DNA of 64,000 nt from Polydactylus sextarius (taxonomy: Eukaryota > Chordata > Actinopteri > Polynemidae). The stretch is taken from NCBI GenBank assembly GCA_016801845.1, contig CM028909.1, positions 5,987,313 through 6,051,312 on the forward strand, written 5' to 3'. The position numbers and the translations under genes are program-made. Of this stretch, positions 50,170 to 62,444 are shown piece after piece (the first letter of the stretch is position 1; each line of letters starts with the position of its first letter). The notes below the pieces were generated by a model. The model had not been told where the DNA came from. It did no database searches and saw only the letters and a list, made by a program, of their open reading frames with translations.

Positions 50170-52940
50170 CTCGGGGTTGCCAGATCTGTACGTTCAAAAT
50201 TTTTATTTAATTTTCATTTACGAGTTTTTTTTAACGAGTATTTGTAAGATAATATCTAATCTTTAATTTTATGAACAAAAATGTTTAAAAGAAAACAAGA
50301 GATTTAATATTTTCATAGATTTAATGAGTTTTGCTATATGCTACAAATTGAAATTGATTTTATTTTAGCTTAGCTTTGTCCAATTATCTGTCCAGTAATA
50401 TGCCGAATTAACTATTAGCATCTATTGTATGCACTTCATATATATATGTATTGATATTGATCAGTGAATTCCTATAATACTGAATGAAACTTAAAAATGG
50501 GATTAATTTCAGCCAAGTTCTGTTGTTATTTTATTCAATAACTTCTTAGCAAGTTTATAGATATATATCAGCAATTAACATTTGAGGAAATGATGTCTTC
50601 TTAAAGGTTAACTCATACTAAAACTAAAAATGTGTGTATTTGAATTGAGTTATTACACCATTTGCTGCAATCAGGATTTAAGAGATTGAACTGTTTAATC
50701 ACCTTTATGAGCTGCATGTCACTGCAGCTACAAAACATCTGGAACATAAAACCTTTTTATAAGCAGAAACTGCTCGAATGGTCCTAAAAGATGCCTGAAT
50801 TTATAACAACCTGATTTAATACAGTTTTACAAGCGTATTTGAATAAAACCAACCAAACTGGCAACACCAGGAGCCTTAAAAGCCACAGGTTTAGCAACAT
50901 ATTGTTTTAGTCCATATAATTTAATGACAGTAAATCACAGATTTGTTAGACGTGTAAACGACAGAGAGACAAAATCAGAACCTGTCAGCGCCTCCGTCCT
51001 TTGGCTACAACTACATACTAGTTTATTAAGGGAAGGTTCAGAGATCAAAAAGGTCAACAATGATTTATTCTTGGGAATTTTTTATCTAAAGATATAGACA
51101 CTATCTATAACTGTCAGATAAATACTCTGCAATAAAAATCACAAAACATCCTTTTAGAAGTACAGCAGAGAGTAAATACAAACTGTATAATTTAAGAGGG
51201 AAATTTAACTTCAACTTTAATTTCAACAACAAGGTAAAGTTTTTGTGTTTCAGTTATCGGGGTGAGACTATGGAACAGGTTTACCATGGAGCTGAAGCGA
51301 TGTTCACACATGAAACAGTTCAAAATGAGCTACAAAGACACTATTTTTAAGAGGTTTATGGATGAGGGAGGTGTCAGGCAGCACTAAGTGTTATGAGGAT
51401 ATTGTCTCTGTTTTTATTTTTACTAGTTAATGTTTCTCTTCTAGTGTGTGTGTGTGTTGTATTATATGTGTCAGTGAATTACATTAAAGTTGAGTTAATA
51501 CAAAGTCAGGAACACATTTTATGTTTCTATTAGTTCCAGGCATGAACATCTAAACAAGTTACAAGGAAGCTTGGTATTGTTATTTATTATTAAAAAAAAA
51601 GGGGTTAAAGTTATTCTTCTTCTCACTCTTTTTCGAATATGTATTTCTATGTCTTCTGTGTCTTAAATGTTTTGTCGTTTTTTTCTTTTTTATTTTGGTT
51701 TGTATATTCAAAATAAACACTTTTATCAATCGATCAATGCACAAATGATTTAATGACTGATTGAGTATCTGATAAAACCTCCATCAGCTCAGTAATTAAA
51801 TTAAAACTTGTCTCTGTTTTCCTTCTCATTCTCTTCTCACGTTGCATTTAATTAGTGCGCTGCACCATTTTATCATTCTCCTTGCGTCACTGCAGAGGAC
51901 ATAAAGTCGGTGCTACGGTAAAATTAATACATAATCTGATACATAAAAAAACTGTGAGGGAGCACCTCGAGGCCAGACGGCGGGTCAGGAGGACTTTCTT
52001 GCCCCTGAGCTTCACCACCACCAGCTGCATACAAATGATACTTACATTCTCTTATAATGTCAACCATGACTAAGGACCCATTTACAGTCCCCAGCAGTGT
52101 TAAAACATGTTATACAGTTACACTTGGATAAAAGAAACACATAAACTTTCAGCGAGAGTTGGTCTGATATCAGACGACCAACAGCAGCGCGTGACTCGGT
52201 AGATTTATAACACTGAGTGTGGAAGAACAGGTTGATCCCTTTGTTAAATGAATTGCTCCTTTTATCTGACAAGACCCATATTTCAGTGAAATAACTGAAT
52301 TGCATCATGTGTACAGTGTTTTTCCTCAGAGCTGCTCGGTTCCCAACAGGCAAACGATGCTCAAAACGTGGCTGTTTTACTTAAAGATTTATAACGTCAT
52401 TTTTCACAAGAACATAAATCACTTTGGGTGGGTTTTATAGATTTTTTGCAGTTTTAGTTAAGTGCGTTATAAATCCTGATGTAAAGAAACTACACACCGA
52501 TTTTATTTGATTTTATTGCTTTTGATAAATTAAAAATTTTACATAGAAAAAACAAAGCCCATACAGATGGTGGATTGTTTGGAGCTAAATGTCCCACATC
52601 ATATCTCAGTCTTTGTTTATTCACTGTGTGTATCCAACCCACCCTGTTTCAATCTGTTAAAACACCGGTGCTGCACAGTGTCGAGGGTGAATTACCCTGA
52701 AAATGAACTGTGCTTCAAATAACTGCCAGCCAGTTTCAGTCAGAGTTGCTCTCAGTTTCTTATTTCACCACACATCTGAAGCAGCGTTGGTTGAAAAAAA
52801 AAAAGGCCATTTAAAGACTATTTTGTTGGTGAAATGGGTAAAGAAAAAGGGGGTGTTGACACTGTGTTCAAGCTTATAGACTAATACTCAATCTTCCAGT
52901 CTGTCACAGCCTTCAGTCTATGTGTTTTAGCAAAGTCAAC
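50170..52940. other. Intergenic, no gene recognised
   Basis: AT-rich, with only short chance ORFs on both strands. Confidence 0.55.
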
Positions 52941-52947
52941 GCTAGTA

Positions 52948-53205
52948 TCCATCCATCTTCTACCCCTTTATCCTGCACTCAGAGTAAAGTCTATCCCAGC
53001 TGCTTACGGGCGAAGGCAGGGAACACCCTGGACGGTCGTGAGCTTGTCGCAGGGCCACATATACAAACAAACAAGCATTCACACCCACATCCACAGCTAC
53101 AGGCAATTTAACATGCTCAATTCATCTGTCCTGCACTCGTCCCAGGAGTCAAACCAAGGACCTTCTTGCTGTGAGGCAACAGCACTAACCTCTGTACCGT
53201 CCTAA
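52948..53205. repeat. Widespread teleost repeat (TATCCCAGCTGC...GGCAATTTA...TTGCTGTGAGGC)
   Basis: It runs through ATCCATCTTCTACCCCTTTA, TCTATCCCAGCTGCTTACGG, CACCCTGGACGGTCGTGAGC, ACAGGCAATTTAA and ACCTTCTTGCTGTGAGGCAA. The order matches a common fish interspersed repeat with internal deletions. I recognise the family pattern but cannot assign its class with confidence. Confidence 0.8.
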
Positions 53206-53792
53206 CTAATATAATGGTTACAATTATATGTAAAAAAAAAAAAAAAAAAAAAAGGAGGAAGCTAAAGTTACCCAGATAGTAAAGATTGTGGTTGTAGTCT
53301 AACAGACATTTGACATTTTTGGATTCATGTTATCACAGAGGAAGCAGGTGAAGGTTTTAACTACGTCATAGTTGTGTTTTACCACACTACTTAAAAAGAA
53401 AAGGTAAACAAGGTGAAGACTTTTGTCTTGACTGTGGTGGGTTTTAGACTCTTTTTGAGACAGTTATGTCTATGTTTTGGAGTTCAATAATTGGTTTTGA
53501 GTGAGTTTTGGCGTCCTTCTGTTCTTATTCTTTTGCACATTAATTTGGGCCACATTGGGCCAAATTTGGTCCGTAATAATTTTACTATACGGGTAGTGAT
53601 CCTCAGCTTTGATGTACTCATTTCCCAATTGGAAAAGTCAAAAGAATAACATTCATCATCCTCTTCTAAAATACAAGGACATCATTCTAGATGGGATTTA
53701 AATTACTGACTGTAATTGTTACTTTTAATCAGTGTGAAAAAAATACCCTCATATTCTGTGGATATGATTAATATCACTGACATCCTTCCCCA

Positions 53793-53793
<1 letters not shown>

Positions 53794-53854
<61 letters not shown>

Positions 53855-53889
53855 TCCAGTCCAAAAGGGGCTTTGCACTTAATCTAAGC

Positions 53890-53929
<40 letters not shown>
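53794..53929. repeat. (CA)n and (TA)n microsatellites
   Basis: CA from 53794 to 53850 and TA from 53893 to 53929, separated by about 40 bp of unique sequence. Sequence from 53930 to 54949 shows no gene. Confidence 0.95.
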
Positions 53930-53933
<4 letters not shown>

Positions 53934-54949
53934 TAAAAATATCTCCAGCAGGGCATCTGCAGGGATTAAAAAGTCTTACAATGCACTCAGAAATGAATGA
54001 AGTTCTGTCACAAAAGGCATGAAGAAGTCTTAAATTTCATTAACAAAGGTCTTAGAAGTTGGTACAAAAGTGGATGATGAGTGCATTATTGGTTTAGAGG
54101 TTAAACTGTCACGATCAGACCTGTTACGACTCATCAGCATCGTGGATGAATGTCAGGTCAATATATGGAAAAATTACCTTGAATTAATTGTTTTTTTAAT
54201 TGGATAAAGGTTTGTAAATTGATGTAGAAACAAATTTACCATTGAACGTTTTGAAGAAAGATTTATGATGTAAACAAGAAAGTGACTGTTACTGAGTGCT
54301 GCTTTTCTACAGCTCAAATGGATCAAGGTCTTTTACTCACACATGGAAAAAATATGCATGAATAGGAAAAAGAGCTTCTTGCTGTAGTATATGGGTTTGA
54401 AAAATTCAAAACAGTATCCGTATATAAAACGATTACAAGTAGAGTCCAACCACAACCCTCTTGGTACACATGTCCGCCCAGACTGTATTAGGTGCTGATG
54501 AGTTTTCAGACCTTTAACTTGTCTGTGACCTACAAGCTGAGAAAAGATTAAACAGCAAAAATAAGCAACAAGTTGGCAGCGTGACCTGCACTCACACCGC
54601 AAAAACACAGCTTATCAACACTTGACAGTTTCTATTAGATATTAGAAACTTTGCCGCAACCTCAGACTGAGAGAACTGAACCGAATCAGCTGAGAGAGAC
54701 CTGGTCGACTGTACTGGAGGTGGAGGCTTTGAAATGCAGCAGCGGGAGAAGCTAGCGCTAAGCCGTCATGCTGGTAAATGTTCGCACTTCAGACAGCAAG
54801 AAGCTAGAAGAACTTAGATTTTAGACTTTAGATTTTATGTCCCTCAAAGACTGAAGATAATTCACAAACCCTGTCTTGGGATCATCAGATGCAGAGAGAT
54901 GCACAGTCATCAAGTGCGCACATCATTAAAAACCTGACTATGTCACCTG

Positions 54950-55335
54950 ACAAAGGTGACAGAGAACAGTTGAACAGGGTTTTGATCCTTGTTCTGTGAT
55001 GTGACATAGACACAGTAAAATGTTAGTTGGATGTGTAACGCCTCAGAAGCTTCATAAAAACCTCTCAGAAAGATATTTTAGGGTGGGTGATCTTAAACGT
55101 GTGGTTTTACACCTATTTGGCATCTTTTCAGGTTTAACTGTCAACCTCATAATGAAATGCAACAACCTGACACTGATTGGCTGGGAGACATTTCTAAAAG
55201 AGGAGTTTCTATGAAAAGAAGATGTTCAGAATTTCTAGAATTTAGCGCAGGTTCCGGAATGTGAGCAGACGACCGTTCTACAACAAAGATGAGGTGAAAA
55301 TGTTTTTTGATTCTGTGTCACCTTTAAATCCACAT
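54950..55335 (+). repeat. Dispersed repeat copy 1 (internally deleted)
   Basis: It matches the reverse complement of 61250-61785 over its length, for example GAACAGGGTTTTGATCCTTG and GTGTAACGCCTCAGAAGCTT. Relative to copy 2 it lacks about 150 bp between GATTGGCT and ACATTTCTAAAAG. No ORF is preserved. Confidence 0.85.
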
Positions 55336-55339
55336 GTGG

Positions 55340-56333
55340 ACGACACTGGATCCCAGATGACGTCATATCAGTGATAAATACTTGTTTGCTCATTGTTACA
55401 TTGCTTTTCTTTTTCTGTTATTATTCATCTTTACACTTCCCAGTGTTTTACAACACAACTGTGGTTAATCCCCTAAGGCAAAGTCTGCAGGCACATCAGT
55501 TTACTATGAGCGAGACCTCAGGCAACTCAACGATTTGACCGTAGGATGGAAATGCGAGTCGTGAGTGTCGAGAATGAAAGCTGCTTCACAAATAAACTGT
55601 AAAATGGAATCAACCAGACAGGCTGTGTGGATGCTGGAGGGATGTATTTGATGCTCTCAGAAACGTTTTTCAGTGTGAGATACCCTCAAGAAAAAAACCT
55701 CCAGCATCTCTGCCTCCCTACAAATCCTATTAACAGCAGCCATCAAATCAATCACATTTAGATGTTTATAACTTTAACCTCATCATATAATGACACCAGA
55801 GGGTATGGGATGTCTTATGGCATCAGAGGCCATTTTTTTAAAATTTCATCTAATGTGATCAAGTCACCTTCACCATTGTTCTGTACAACAATAACATATA
55901 TAGGCCTGAATCCACCTGATCTCTTTACTTTTTCTATATATTATTTAATTATTTATTTTTAACATCATTAGATATTACCATATCTATTTTATGTCTATAA
56001 TAAAGAACATGTCAAATTAAAGACTGTCAACAGGGAAAACTTTTATATACAAGCATAACGTTTTATGCTCGTATATATAATCCAGGCTAGTCTACAATAT
56101 ACAAATAAAAAAGTAAAAAAAAATAAAAAATAAAAAAAAGTTAAATTGCCATTGTGTCCAAAACCAACAGATAACTCTGTGATTGAGATAACTTAAACTT
56201 GAAAATGAGATTTTTGATTGCAAAGGTGCTCAAAACTCAAATGAAAACAAATCCTGCTAAATCCTTCACACTGGAGTGAATTTTCCATTAAAACATATTT
56301 ATTTTTGACAAGAAAACTAATACCAGGAGCCTG
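55340..56333. other. Intergenic, no gene recognised
   Basis: AT-rich. Chance ORFs only. Confidence 0.5.
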
Positions 56334-56452
56334 AAGTAGTTGAGTCAACTGGACCGTGGCAATTTCTTGAATACGTTTCACCTCTCATCCAAGAGGCTTC
56401 TTCAGTTCTGATGGAGAGCGGTGTGTCCCCAGAATTTATCCTCTGTGGGTGG
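56334..56452 (-). repeat. Dispersed repeat, left copy of an inverted pair
   Basis: About 115 bp nearly identical to the reverse complement of 58070-58195 (AACTGGACCGTGG...TTTCTTGAATACG...TCCAAGAGGC...TTCAGTTCTGATGGAGAG). Confidence 0.85.
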
Positions 56453-57041
56453 ACACCAGTGGCCTCATGGACTACGAAGAGCAGTTAATCAACTGTAACT
56501 CGTGGTTAAACTGAGAACACATGTTTAACAAAATGCGATTATCTCAGGTTGTGTTAATCAGTCCCGCGAAGCCAATTAAGATGTCAGTTTGTTAAATCGG
56601 TGTTAAATTACCTGGAGTCTACATGTGCTCACATGAATGCAGCGTTCACTAGCGCAAATCACTGTTTTGAACCAAGGTGCAATCTGCTTATTTTAAGGAG
56701 AAAGGAGAAGTACAAGGTTTTTGGGAGTTGAAATCAAAGCCAATCCAACACTGCAACAGCCAATAAAGTCAAGTAAGCGTGTCGGCAATGTACTGCTGAC
56801 TGAGGAAGTATCAAATGAACTTTTACTGTCATATGTTCTTAACATGTGCACCATGGATAATGATCAGACTGCCAGAAAATAATTCAACTACTTTTTTAAT
56901 AATAGATTTCAAGGTTTACAGACGCAGCACATTTTAGAAGTGGGCCTGCTAATTAATATAAACAAATCAATATAAATAAATTAATATTAATATAAATAAA
57001 TAATCGCTGCAAATTCATGTAATGCTCCTTTACTCCCTCTA

Positions 57042-57080
57042 CACTTGACATCTACCATGTATTGAGGTAGATGTCAAGTG
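57042..57080. repeat. Perfect 15-bp hairpin
   Basis: CACTTGACATCTACC (57042-57056), a 9-nt loop, then the exact reverse complement (57066-57080). Confidence 0.9.
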
Positions 57081-57609
57081 ACAGCATACGGTAACTGTGG
57101 CTGCATTTTATGGGGTAAAAAACGTTCTGACCGCGATCAGACCGGCCAATCGGGAAATCCTGAACCTCCCTATGACCAGTCCACCCCTCAGGGATCGTTC
57201 AGGTAATTGGCAGTGGAGAAACTGTAGGTGGAGGGGCGGCGCTTACAGGGCGAGGTTAAGCTGAAACTTCGACTTTAACAAGTACATAATGTACTTGAAA
57301 AAGGGGAGGGTTAAGGTTAATTGTTATGCTGCACAAATTGTCATTGCGACAAGTTATACCACACGTCATCAAGTTACTCTCGAACTTATCATAATCAACA
57401 GTTAACATGCTTCGTGGTACAGGCCACAGGTATCTAGAGTTCAAAGGTGTGTCAACGACAGTTGTTGGTGGCTAAACGCAGATGACTTGTTAATTTCATC
57501 CCTTCCCAGAACATTTAACAAGTTGTCTGCCTCAGGTGGAACCACTATCGAAACTACGTGTTCCCATGAACGACTGTCATTGATGGGAACACTAGATACC
57601 TGGGGCCTC

Positions 57610-58058
57610 ATGTACTAAAGTTGCAGAAGTACAAAAACTTTGCGTACGTCATCTTTCACGTTCACGGTCGGACGTACTAAAAGTGTACGTGAGAATGTAC
57701 GTTCCCCCACTGAAGCTTCTCCTCTGCTGTACGTACATTTCTAATGTGTCTTGTCAGTTGGCGACACTTAGAGGTGATGCATTTAAATGGCAAATATTAC
57801 ACTAAGAATGGTTCATGAGTTCATCTCAAAGCAGGAGCTGGAAGCCATTATAAATTGATATTAATCAATCAATCTGAGAATTGCAAATAATTAAAACATT
57901 ACTGGCAAAATGGGTTAGGAAAGGTCAGAGAATGAATGATGTACAAAAAGAATGATATGTTTTGATACATGAATGTTTTTGTGCATACAGAACTTTCCAG
58001 CTTTGAGTGTACGGAGCATTTCAGTAAGAAATCCATGTAATTGTTCATACACGAGGTG
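57610..58058. mobile_element. Possible Harbinger-like MITE remnant
   Basis: The left end GGGCCTCATGTACTAAAG and a loosely matching CATACACGAGG near 58048-58058 resemble degraded inverted ends. GTACGT-rich subterminal sequence fits that class in fish. Weak. Confidence 0.3.
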
Positions 58059-58069
58059 TACGAACAACC

Positions 58070-58195
58070 CTCACCCTCAGAGGATAAATTCTGGGATTAA
58101 ACTGCTCTCCATCAGAACTGAAGGAGCCTCTTGGATAAGGGGTGAAACATATTCAAGAAATTACCACGGTCCAGTTGACACTGACTCAGCTACTT
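58070..58195 (+). repeat. Dispersed repeat, right copy of the inverted pair
   Basis: Partner of 56334-56452. The 156-codon + strand ORF at 57973-58443 runs through it and looks like a chance reading of repeat DNA, not a gene. Confidence 0.8.
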
Positions 58196-58199
58196 CGTA

Positions 58200-60780
58200 T
58201 ACTATGACCCGGATGAATGAGAACCTCTACAGACATATTACCAAGAGTTTTACTGTGATGTTGTCTCTTGAACTGCACCTTAAAAACTTCAGTGGTTTAA
58301 TAATGAGACAGTCACAGCTGCTTCAGAAAAGTCAGACTAATAAGCCGACGAGGATTCACAGCTTGTTTCAGACACAAACAGGTGCAACCTTATTTTCAAA
58401 CCCCAAGCGACAGAACAGAAATGCCTCTGGGGCTTGGATTTAATTTAATATTAGTCACTTTGTTTGGTGGACACAGTCTAACTGGCACCTTCCTGTGGCC
58501 CCATCTGCCTTTGTTAAAAAAAACAAAAAAAAAACCTCCCACCTCCTCACTTTCATAGTGTCTTCCTGTTCGAGCTCCATCCAGCCTGACACGCGTTCAC
58601 GTGGATTTCAGACGGGCAGAAATAGAGGCAGCAGATGGAGGCGACAGCTTTAAGGGAGGAGTACAAGAGGCGAGAAGAGCATCGTATGTGTCCCCTTGAT
58701 GCTGCATTGTTGAGAGGATGACATTTGGAGTTGGTTGGCATCTCATCCGCCCGTTGACTTCCAGGCAAACTCCCTCCCGCTGTGGAGTCGATCTGCTCAA
58801 ACACCCAAACACAAAAACAACAGCGGGTTCCTACATTTCCTGTCCACACAGATGTTGAAATACTTTATAAGATGCACAGATAACTGACTTTAGATATTTT
58901 TTATTAAAACTATTGTTGTTATTAAAGAGTAAAAGAACAAACTTAAAAACCTTTCAAAATGTCAATATTTACCGGTTGTGACTGTCTCAAAGTTTCTGCA
59001 GCCTCTTTAACCTTCATATCATTCTGACTGGAGAGACCATTGCTCAGCATATAAATAGTTATAATGAAAGCCTGTTTTTTTTTTTTTTTTTTTTTTTTTA
59101 AATATATTTTATATTCACTCCCTAATGCCTCTAATAGCCTTAAAAAGTCTTTGACCATTTAATAATAAACTTCAAAAGCACAAAACCCATTTGGAATATT
59201 TATTTGCTGTTCTCTCAAGGTATTGCACAGCTTTTACACCAGCGTACAATCTCTTTATCCTCCCAGTGAAAAGAACATTATTTGGGGAAAAAAAAAAAAA
59301 AAAAAGAAAGTCTCATTTCCTGCAGATATTGAAATCAGGTGGCACTCTGTGCCACTGAGGATTATTCAACAAGAGCTCCGGATGCATAATGAAGCTATTT
59401 GGCAGCAGACGAGCTTCACTGCGGTGACTCTCGTATCCCGTCCTTCAAAACATCAAGTGTGACACATTTACCTGCGACACATGACGAACCAGTAATGATG
59501 CTGCAGATAATGACCATGAATATATGTGTGAATAAGTCGAGGAGGATCCAAAATGTGCTTTTAAATGGCAGAGACGGACTGTAAGTAATTTTAAAAAATG
59601 GATTAAAATCAAATTATAACTTAACACTGTTACTTCCAAAGGAGAATTCAGGAGGAAATAGACTGAGTTTTTTTATGCTAAGCTAAATTAGCGGCTGTGG
59701 TTGTGGTGCCAGAAAGTAAATAACGTGTTTTTTGTTCCTGCTTCAAAGCCACATTCCTGATTAAACATCAAACCTTACATTAACATATGTTAATTGGCTC
59801 TTATTTCTAACTTTACCTCGGCTAATTGCCGTATTTTTTATTTGACCTTACATGCAAACTAATAAATCACTAACTGTAGCGCAGTGTTTCCAGTGTAGTG
59901 GAGTAAATGAGAGGAGAGGAGCTTGACCTGCAGGTCTCTTGTGACTGTATCCTTCTGCTGATTAAAGGGAGGAATGAGCCTCCTGTATCTAATGTCCTTG
60001 TTCCACCATGAGTCACTTCATTACATATTCAGCTGGGCCTATGGGAATCTACAGCATGGGAATGAGGTAATATTGATTTCCATCCCTTGAGGCTTACGCT
60101 GCCTCTTTTTGTAAACAAAGAAATGACTTTGGTTCCTTCAAAACGTTCCCAGTTTTCCCTTATCAATTTTTGTGAGACTTGTCCGTCGTTCCGTTTGATT
60201 GGATGCGAGCGTCTTATCAGTGGCAGCGGTCTGATGTATGAAGAGCACAGCAGAGGCTTTCTGTCATCATTCACTCTCTCTTCTTGAGCCGCTGCCGCCT
60301 TCGCTTTCTACCATAAATCAGCCGTGTTCGAGCTGGGACCCTCTCATTGATTACACTGCACTGTGGTAAGTGTAGCAAGATTAAGAGAGAACCCAATTCA
60401 ATTAGGGAACCTTGGTAGGCAGAAATATGTAAAATATATTGGATACAAGGCTGTCCTCAAGAACAATGACAAAAAACAAAACAAAAAAACCCCCAAAAAA
60501 CCAACCTGAGTATAAAGGAGGAGGATTTGAGAGGAGAGAGAGAAATGACACTTAGATAAAAGTAGCTGGATTGCTGTTATAACATTCGACACCCTTGGTT
60601 GCTTGTGTGGGTTGATAACAGATGTGTGTGTTCAAGAGGAGAGAGAGATGAAGTTAAAAGTTACAGAAAAAGAGGACAAATCTGAACTCAGAGCTTAACT
60701 GGAGCAGGATTTGATTTTAGTCATGATAACAGTTTGGTTTTGTGCTGAGATCTCATGGTCTCCAGAGAATAAACCCAAAT
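58200..60780. other. Intergenic, no gene recognised
   Basis: Contains poly-T/A tracts (59077-59100, 59286-59304) and otherwise unremarkable sequence. Confidence 0.55.
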
Positions 60781-60829
60781 GATTTTTGGTGATTCATTGA
60801 GTTTTTGTTTTTTTCTCGTTGTTCACGTC

Positions 60830-62440
60830 AAGTTAGTTCTTGGTACAAATAAAAATCATTGACAACTTTTGCCAAGAAATTTGGTGCATACATTCAGTTT
60901 CCCCAGAAGATGAACCTTAATGAACTTGGTAATCCCATAAATTTATTTCACTTCACAAGACTTTTCATCTACTGAGCTTTAGAACAATAAATTCATGGTT
61001 TTTAGATGACCATCAATAATTTTAATGCAGATGTTGAAGGTACCCAGAGGATGAATCTTAATGACTTTTCGTGATCCTAAAACCTTTTATCTATGGTCAC
61101 TAAAATGGTTTCATTGGAACAAATTTTCATTCAGATTCATCGTTCACAGAATATAAAATACCTGAAAGACTAATGGAAAATGGTTCCGACATTCATTGTC
61201 CCCAGAAGAGGAATGAATTACTTTTACGTGTCATGTAGCACCATCAGAGACAGAGAATCAAAAAACATTTTACCTCGTCTTTGTTGTAGAACTGTCGTCC
61301 ACCCACATTCAGGAACATGCGAAAACTGCTAGAAATTCTGAACATCTCCTTTTCATAGAAATTCCTCTTTTAGAAATGTCCGCTATGAAATGGGGCAATT
61401 TCAGAAATGGTTGTTTGTGACGTCAAATGTATTTCACTGTCCCCCCACTCTGACTTCATTCCCTCCCCTTAAAAGGTGATTAGCTGTAAAAAGACGGTCT
61501 GTCTGTGTTATGAAGCAGGCAAAGTTACATTCATTTGAGTGGCAGTGAAGGAGCCAATCGGTGTCAAGTGCTTACATTTCTTAATGAGGTTGACAGTTAA
61601 GCCTGAAGTTAAGCCCGTGATGCAAAACCATACGTTTAAAATCCCCACCCTAAAATATCTTAGAGGTTTTCATGAAGCTTCTGAGGCGTTACACATCCAA
61701 CCAACATTTTATTGTGTCTATGTCACATCATAGAACAAGGATCAAAACCCTGTTCAACCGTTCTCTGTCACCTTTAAAGGCAAACAATAATGGCTTCTAG
61801 ATTTTATCTACCTGACAGCGATTTTCCTCCCACAAGGTAATTTGTGCACGATTCATGGCAGACAGAGGATGAATCATACGGACTTTGGTTATCCCGTCCA
61901 ACTTTTCGTCTAATGCATCTCAAGGTAAACATTTCCACTCATCAGGTTAAGTTTCTTCACTTCTACTGTACAACATGTACCAGCATGAAATATTGTTTCA
62001 AAATTCATGATCATGATGAAGAAGATGAACCACACTTTCTTTGGCGATCCTCTTGATATACTCGTTGGTGAACTGCTTTTTTGACCTAAATGGCCAAAAA
62101 TATTTTTTTCAAAAGTGTTAGTGAGTCTTTTCCTCTAGTGTCAACAGCTGGCTAACATTGCAACTTTTCAGCTTCTTGGTTTAAATGGTTTCTAGACTTT
62201 ACTTCTTGATGAATTGCCAATAAATTTTCTGCAGGTATAATGGCACCCAGAAGATGAGTCATAAGGATTGGAAACCCAAACAAGTATGAGATGGATTAGT
62301 GTAAAAATTTAGCTCAGATAGTCATAGTCCCCAGAGGATGAATGACTGTCAAATAATCATTCATCATCTTCAGGTTGAAATTTGGTTTGAACACACATTT
62401 TTTTTAAAAATTTGATTTCACCTGCAAAGCTTCAGCGTTT
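60830..62440. repeat. Diverged tandem-like copies of the CCAGAGGATGAATC teleost repeat
   Basis: The motif (T/C)CCCAGA(R)GATGAAYCTTAATGA recurs near 60900, 61040, 61200, 62250 and 62330, each followed by a GTRATCC-type motif. The dispersed repeat at 61250-61785 interrupts the series. Confidence 0.6.
61250..61785 (-). repeat. Dispersed repeat copy 2 (longer)
   Basis: Reverse-oriented partner of 54950-55335, with about 150 bp that copy 1 lacks. Confidence 0.85.
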
Positions 62441-62444
62441 TAAC

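Noticed and set aside
57973..58443. 156-codon + strand ORF
   Set aside because: It runs through a dispersed repeat also present inverted at 56.3 kb, and the composition and lack of known motifs point to chance.
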